Shown in pieces: positions 61,308-64,000 of a stretch of 64,000 nucleotides of DNA (positions are counted from its first letter, which is position 1; each line of letters opens with the position of its first letter). This stretch comes from Phaseolus vulgaris. Taxonomy: Eukaryota; Streptophyta; Magnoliopsida; Fabales; Fabaceae. The translations under genes and the position numbers were made by a program. A model generated the notes under the pieces. The model did not search any database and was not told the DNA's origin. It saw only the letters and a program-made list of their open reading frames with translations. Location of the stretch: the NCBI RefSeq assembly GCF_000499845.2, contig NC_023759.2:48458172-48522171 (forward strand), written 5' to 3'.

Positions 61308-62322
61308 GTTCTTCCCACATAATATTTACAACACACAATCATTGTCAATGTGTGTTCATCATTTATATATACGATGTAACAATGGTAGGTTCATGATGTT
61401 AGCCTCTCTGGGGTTGACCTAATGCCTTTGTTGTATAGTGTCATGTCTTGCGATAAACTTAATCTGATTGCTTTCACATGTTCATTATTATAAAGCAAGG
61501 TCCTTGACATTAAGTTAGAGGCAGTTGAGATGCTCTATTCTCAATAGGGACCTGCTTCAATACCAAACACCAGAAGTTATGTAAATCAAAATCTTAATTC
61601 TTAAGGTTGCAGCTAGACACGACACATCTTTTTCTTTCTTTCTTGACATAACTTAAGAACTTGTATAAAAGATAAAATAAATGTACAGAGCTATATACAT
61701 CAAACTATACATTACGTGTTCATCTTCGTGTATTCTTAATGTATTCCCTGTCTTGTTTTTTTTCTTTTACTTGTTGAGGTGCATTATGAATTAGGTGAGA
61801 AGTAGAATCTGAATAGGGTCTTCTCAAAATGGAAACTCCTAGACGCCTACGCCCATCATTGAAAATGTCATTGAAAATGAAGGCTGTTTACCATCCCACA
61901 CTTTTCACTATCATATTGGTGTAGAATAATTACCAATTTTACTAATAACTATGTTAGAGAACCTATGACAGTTGAATATCTACTAGTTTTACTAATAACT
62001 AAAATACGTTCCAGAACCTCAACAACCAACCACCTACAACGAAGTGATACAAAAACATATTTGTAAGAAAGGTTTAGATGAAATTAAAAATCCTAAAATT
62101 TCCCAACTTGAATTGAACATGATTCACAAACATGAATGAAAATCTATAAGGTTCCCTTTGTGAAAAGGGAAAGGTAAAAGGAAAAGGAAAGTATCTACAC
62201 ACAATCATCATCTAAGCTCCTATTTCTATTTACATTTTCAACTCGCTCACATCTAAACTTTAGCACTCTTAATCACAATCATAGCAAAAAGTAAAAGGTT
62301 ATTGAAGGGTTGTCAACATGTT
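61308..62322. other. Intergenic between two convergent genes
   Basis: The polcalcin 3' UTR occupies the start and the kinase 3' UTR the end. No third gene is seen between them. Confidence 0.5.
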
Positions 62323-64000
62323 TTATCGACCATAGAGATAGTCATCATCCTCAAACTCTGCAACTCCTAGCATTGCTAAAGCCAAGTGACTTTTCATCTC
62401 ATTATTTGTTTGTTCTAACTGAGAATAACAATCAATCACGCAACCATTTCCAAGAAAACTGGATTTCTTTCTTTTAGACAAAAGAGGCTCTTCTTCACCC
62501 TTCAGTATTGCAATAATCTCACGTATGCCAGGTCTCCGAGATTCTTCATTGGTGACACAGGCACCTGCTGCTTCAATCATTCTACCCATTTGATTTGAGA
62601 ATCTCAGACTGCACTTGAGTTGAGGATCAAGCAACTCTTCAATGGCACCTTTCCCTTTCTGTAGAAAAGGTTTGGCCTGCAAATGAATTTTGGATTGGAC
62701 GTGTGTTAACAAGACCATATCAATTCCATATTACTGTTCTTAACTTTCCATTTATCCACCAAGAAGAAGATATTAATTAAAGTATATATCTAAACTATTA
62801 AGATGCATTACAAATCTAGCTATAATGTTTTGCAGTTTACATGTATCTCAAGTAAGTTTGATTACAGAAGCAGATAAAATAAACAATGTTCAATTAAATT
62901 TTGTTTTGCATAGGAGTACACATTAGGTACACAATGTTCTGTCACCTAGAAGCAATGAAGTAAGGTGAAATTGATACTATTGATTTATCGCTTTGATGTA
63001 CAAAAAAAAGGCAGTAGATTAAGCTAAAGAAGATTTTTGCTACTAGGAATCCCTTGTATAACCACAAAAGGAATAAATTCAACCATCATGATATCATGAA
63101 AAAATAAGGCAATTTCGCAAGAATTAATAGAATAACTCACCCATAAGACCAAGTTTTCTTCTCCTGAAGGTCTTCTTGCCTCAATTGGCTTCCGGCCAGT
63201 AATGAGTTCCAGTAAAACCACTCCAAAAGCATATACATCAGTCTTATCCGATACTTTCCCATGTTGAAAATACTCAGGAGCCAAATATCTGCAGGGAAAG
63301 CAGAGGCATAGAAGTTTTATTTCAGCTAATCTTAACATGAAAAGAAATTATACACAGAAATAATATTTTTGCAGAATCAATATAAAAAGGCTGAAGTTTG
63401 TACCCAAATGTTCCTTTGACGGTTTTGCAAAGGAAAGGAACTGAAGGTGCAGAAGTCCATGTAGCTAATCCGAAATCACATAGCTACAATTTAACAAAAA
63501 CAATCAGAATGACTTGCATCAACCCCATACGAGACAGATTTTACATTACATAACCACAGTCTACGATTGATTCACGAGAAAATGTCTCACCTTGGGAGTC
63601 TTCCTTGAAGAAAGCAGAATGTTTGAGGGCTTAATGTCTCTGTGCACAACACATCTTTCAGTTCCACTGTGAAGATAAGCCACAGCTTCAGCAATCCCGA
63701 TTGCAACTTTGTACCTCACAGACCACGGAAGAGGTGAACTACCCTTCTTCCTTCCTGCAAAACAGACATGCGAGAATCAGTGAAATTCAAAACCTCATAA
63801 CAGAAAAAGCAGGTAAATTCTGAAAAATGAATACCATGCAAGTGGCGCTCCAGACTGCCCCCTGAGACATACTTGTACACCAGAAACAAACCCTCCTCGG
63901 GATCAATACAAAACCCCACAAGGGGCACAACATTTGAACTGTGAAGAGAACTAGCAATCATCAATTCTCTACAGAAGGCCTTGGCAGATTCCTTGTCTTC
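62323..64000 (-). CDS. Receptor-like protein kinase, C-terminal part
   Basis: The gene enters from beyond the right edge. Five exons are visible (64000-63835, 63754-63591, 63483-63404, 63288-63141 and 62676-62323), all GT-AG, giving 303 residues of the C-terminal end. They cover most of a Ser/Thr kinase domain: the alpha-C region ([20 protein letters not shown]), the hinge [20 protein letters not shown], the catalytic loop [13 protein letters not shown], the DFG segment LCDFGLATW, the GTFGYLAPEY activation-loop end and [20 protein letters not shown]. The key HRD and DFG residues are intact, so it should be active. A 60-residue tail with a basic patch (SKRKKS) and an acidic end ([10 protein letters not shown]) follows. 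The glycine loop and catalytic lysine are outside the window, as is any ectodomain, so I cannot tell a receptor kinase from a receptor-like cytoplasmic kinase. Confidence 0.9.

Overview
The window is nuclear DNA from a dicot plant, most likely a legume. Genes have short exons and GT-AG introns, and the spaces between them are very AT-rich and hold decayed transposon remnants, AT microsatellites and minisatellites. 'Legume' is my recognition-level judgement from the protein sequences and repeat style; I could not run a search. There is no bacterial operon, phage, CRISPR array, rRNA or convincing tRNA here.

Layout. Positions 1-13,970 hold no gene I can support: they carry a MITE-like element (308-726), a CACTA-type MITE nested in an older relative (2742-3460), a decayed ~170-bp tandem array (10569-11510), and a GC-rich, G-box/TCP-site-rich block (12830-13260) upstream of the first gene. 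That gene, at 14174-15964 (+), is an intronless DELLA gibberellin repressor of 596 residues with a possible 42-codon upstream ORF in its leader. Positions 16,300-30,970 are a gene-poor stretch with a second MITE, a solo-LTR-like block, a LINE ORF1 fossil and a palindrome-array element. The rest of the window is gene-bearing: a two-exon DUF7054-like protein (30972-32353, -); PTST1, the plastid starch-granule targeting protein (37275-41571, -, eight coding exons); a small C2-domain CAR-type protein (44256-46126, -, three exons); RNA polymerase III subunit RPC9 (52437-54584, +, four coding exons); a four-EF-hand calmodulin-like protein (56021-56440, -); a two-EF-hand polcalcin (61050-61307, +); and the 3' part of a receptor-like or cytoplasmic protein kinase (62323-64000, -, cut by the window edge).

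The genes are independent single transcription units and do not form a pathway. Loosely, DELLA (gibberellin), CAR (ABA/calcium membrane signalling), CML and polcalcin (calcium sensing) and the kinase are signalling genes, while PTST1 (amylose synthesis) and RPC9 (Pol III transcription) are housekeeping. I rebuilt all splice structures by eye from reading frame, GT/AG sites and protein continuity; no transcript data were used.

I found no clear new biological system. The leads most worth checking are the DELLA leader ORF, a repeat family with shared GGAGGTGCAGG-type ends around arrays of different short palindromes, the nested MITE, and a strong hairpin in the small intron just after the PTST1 start codon.
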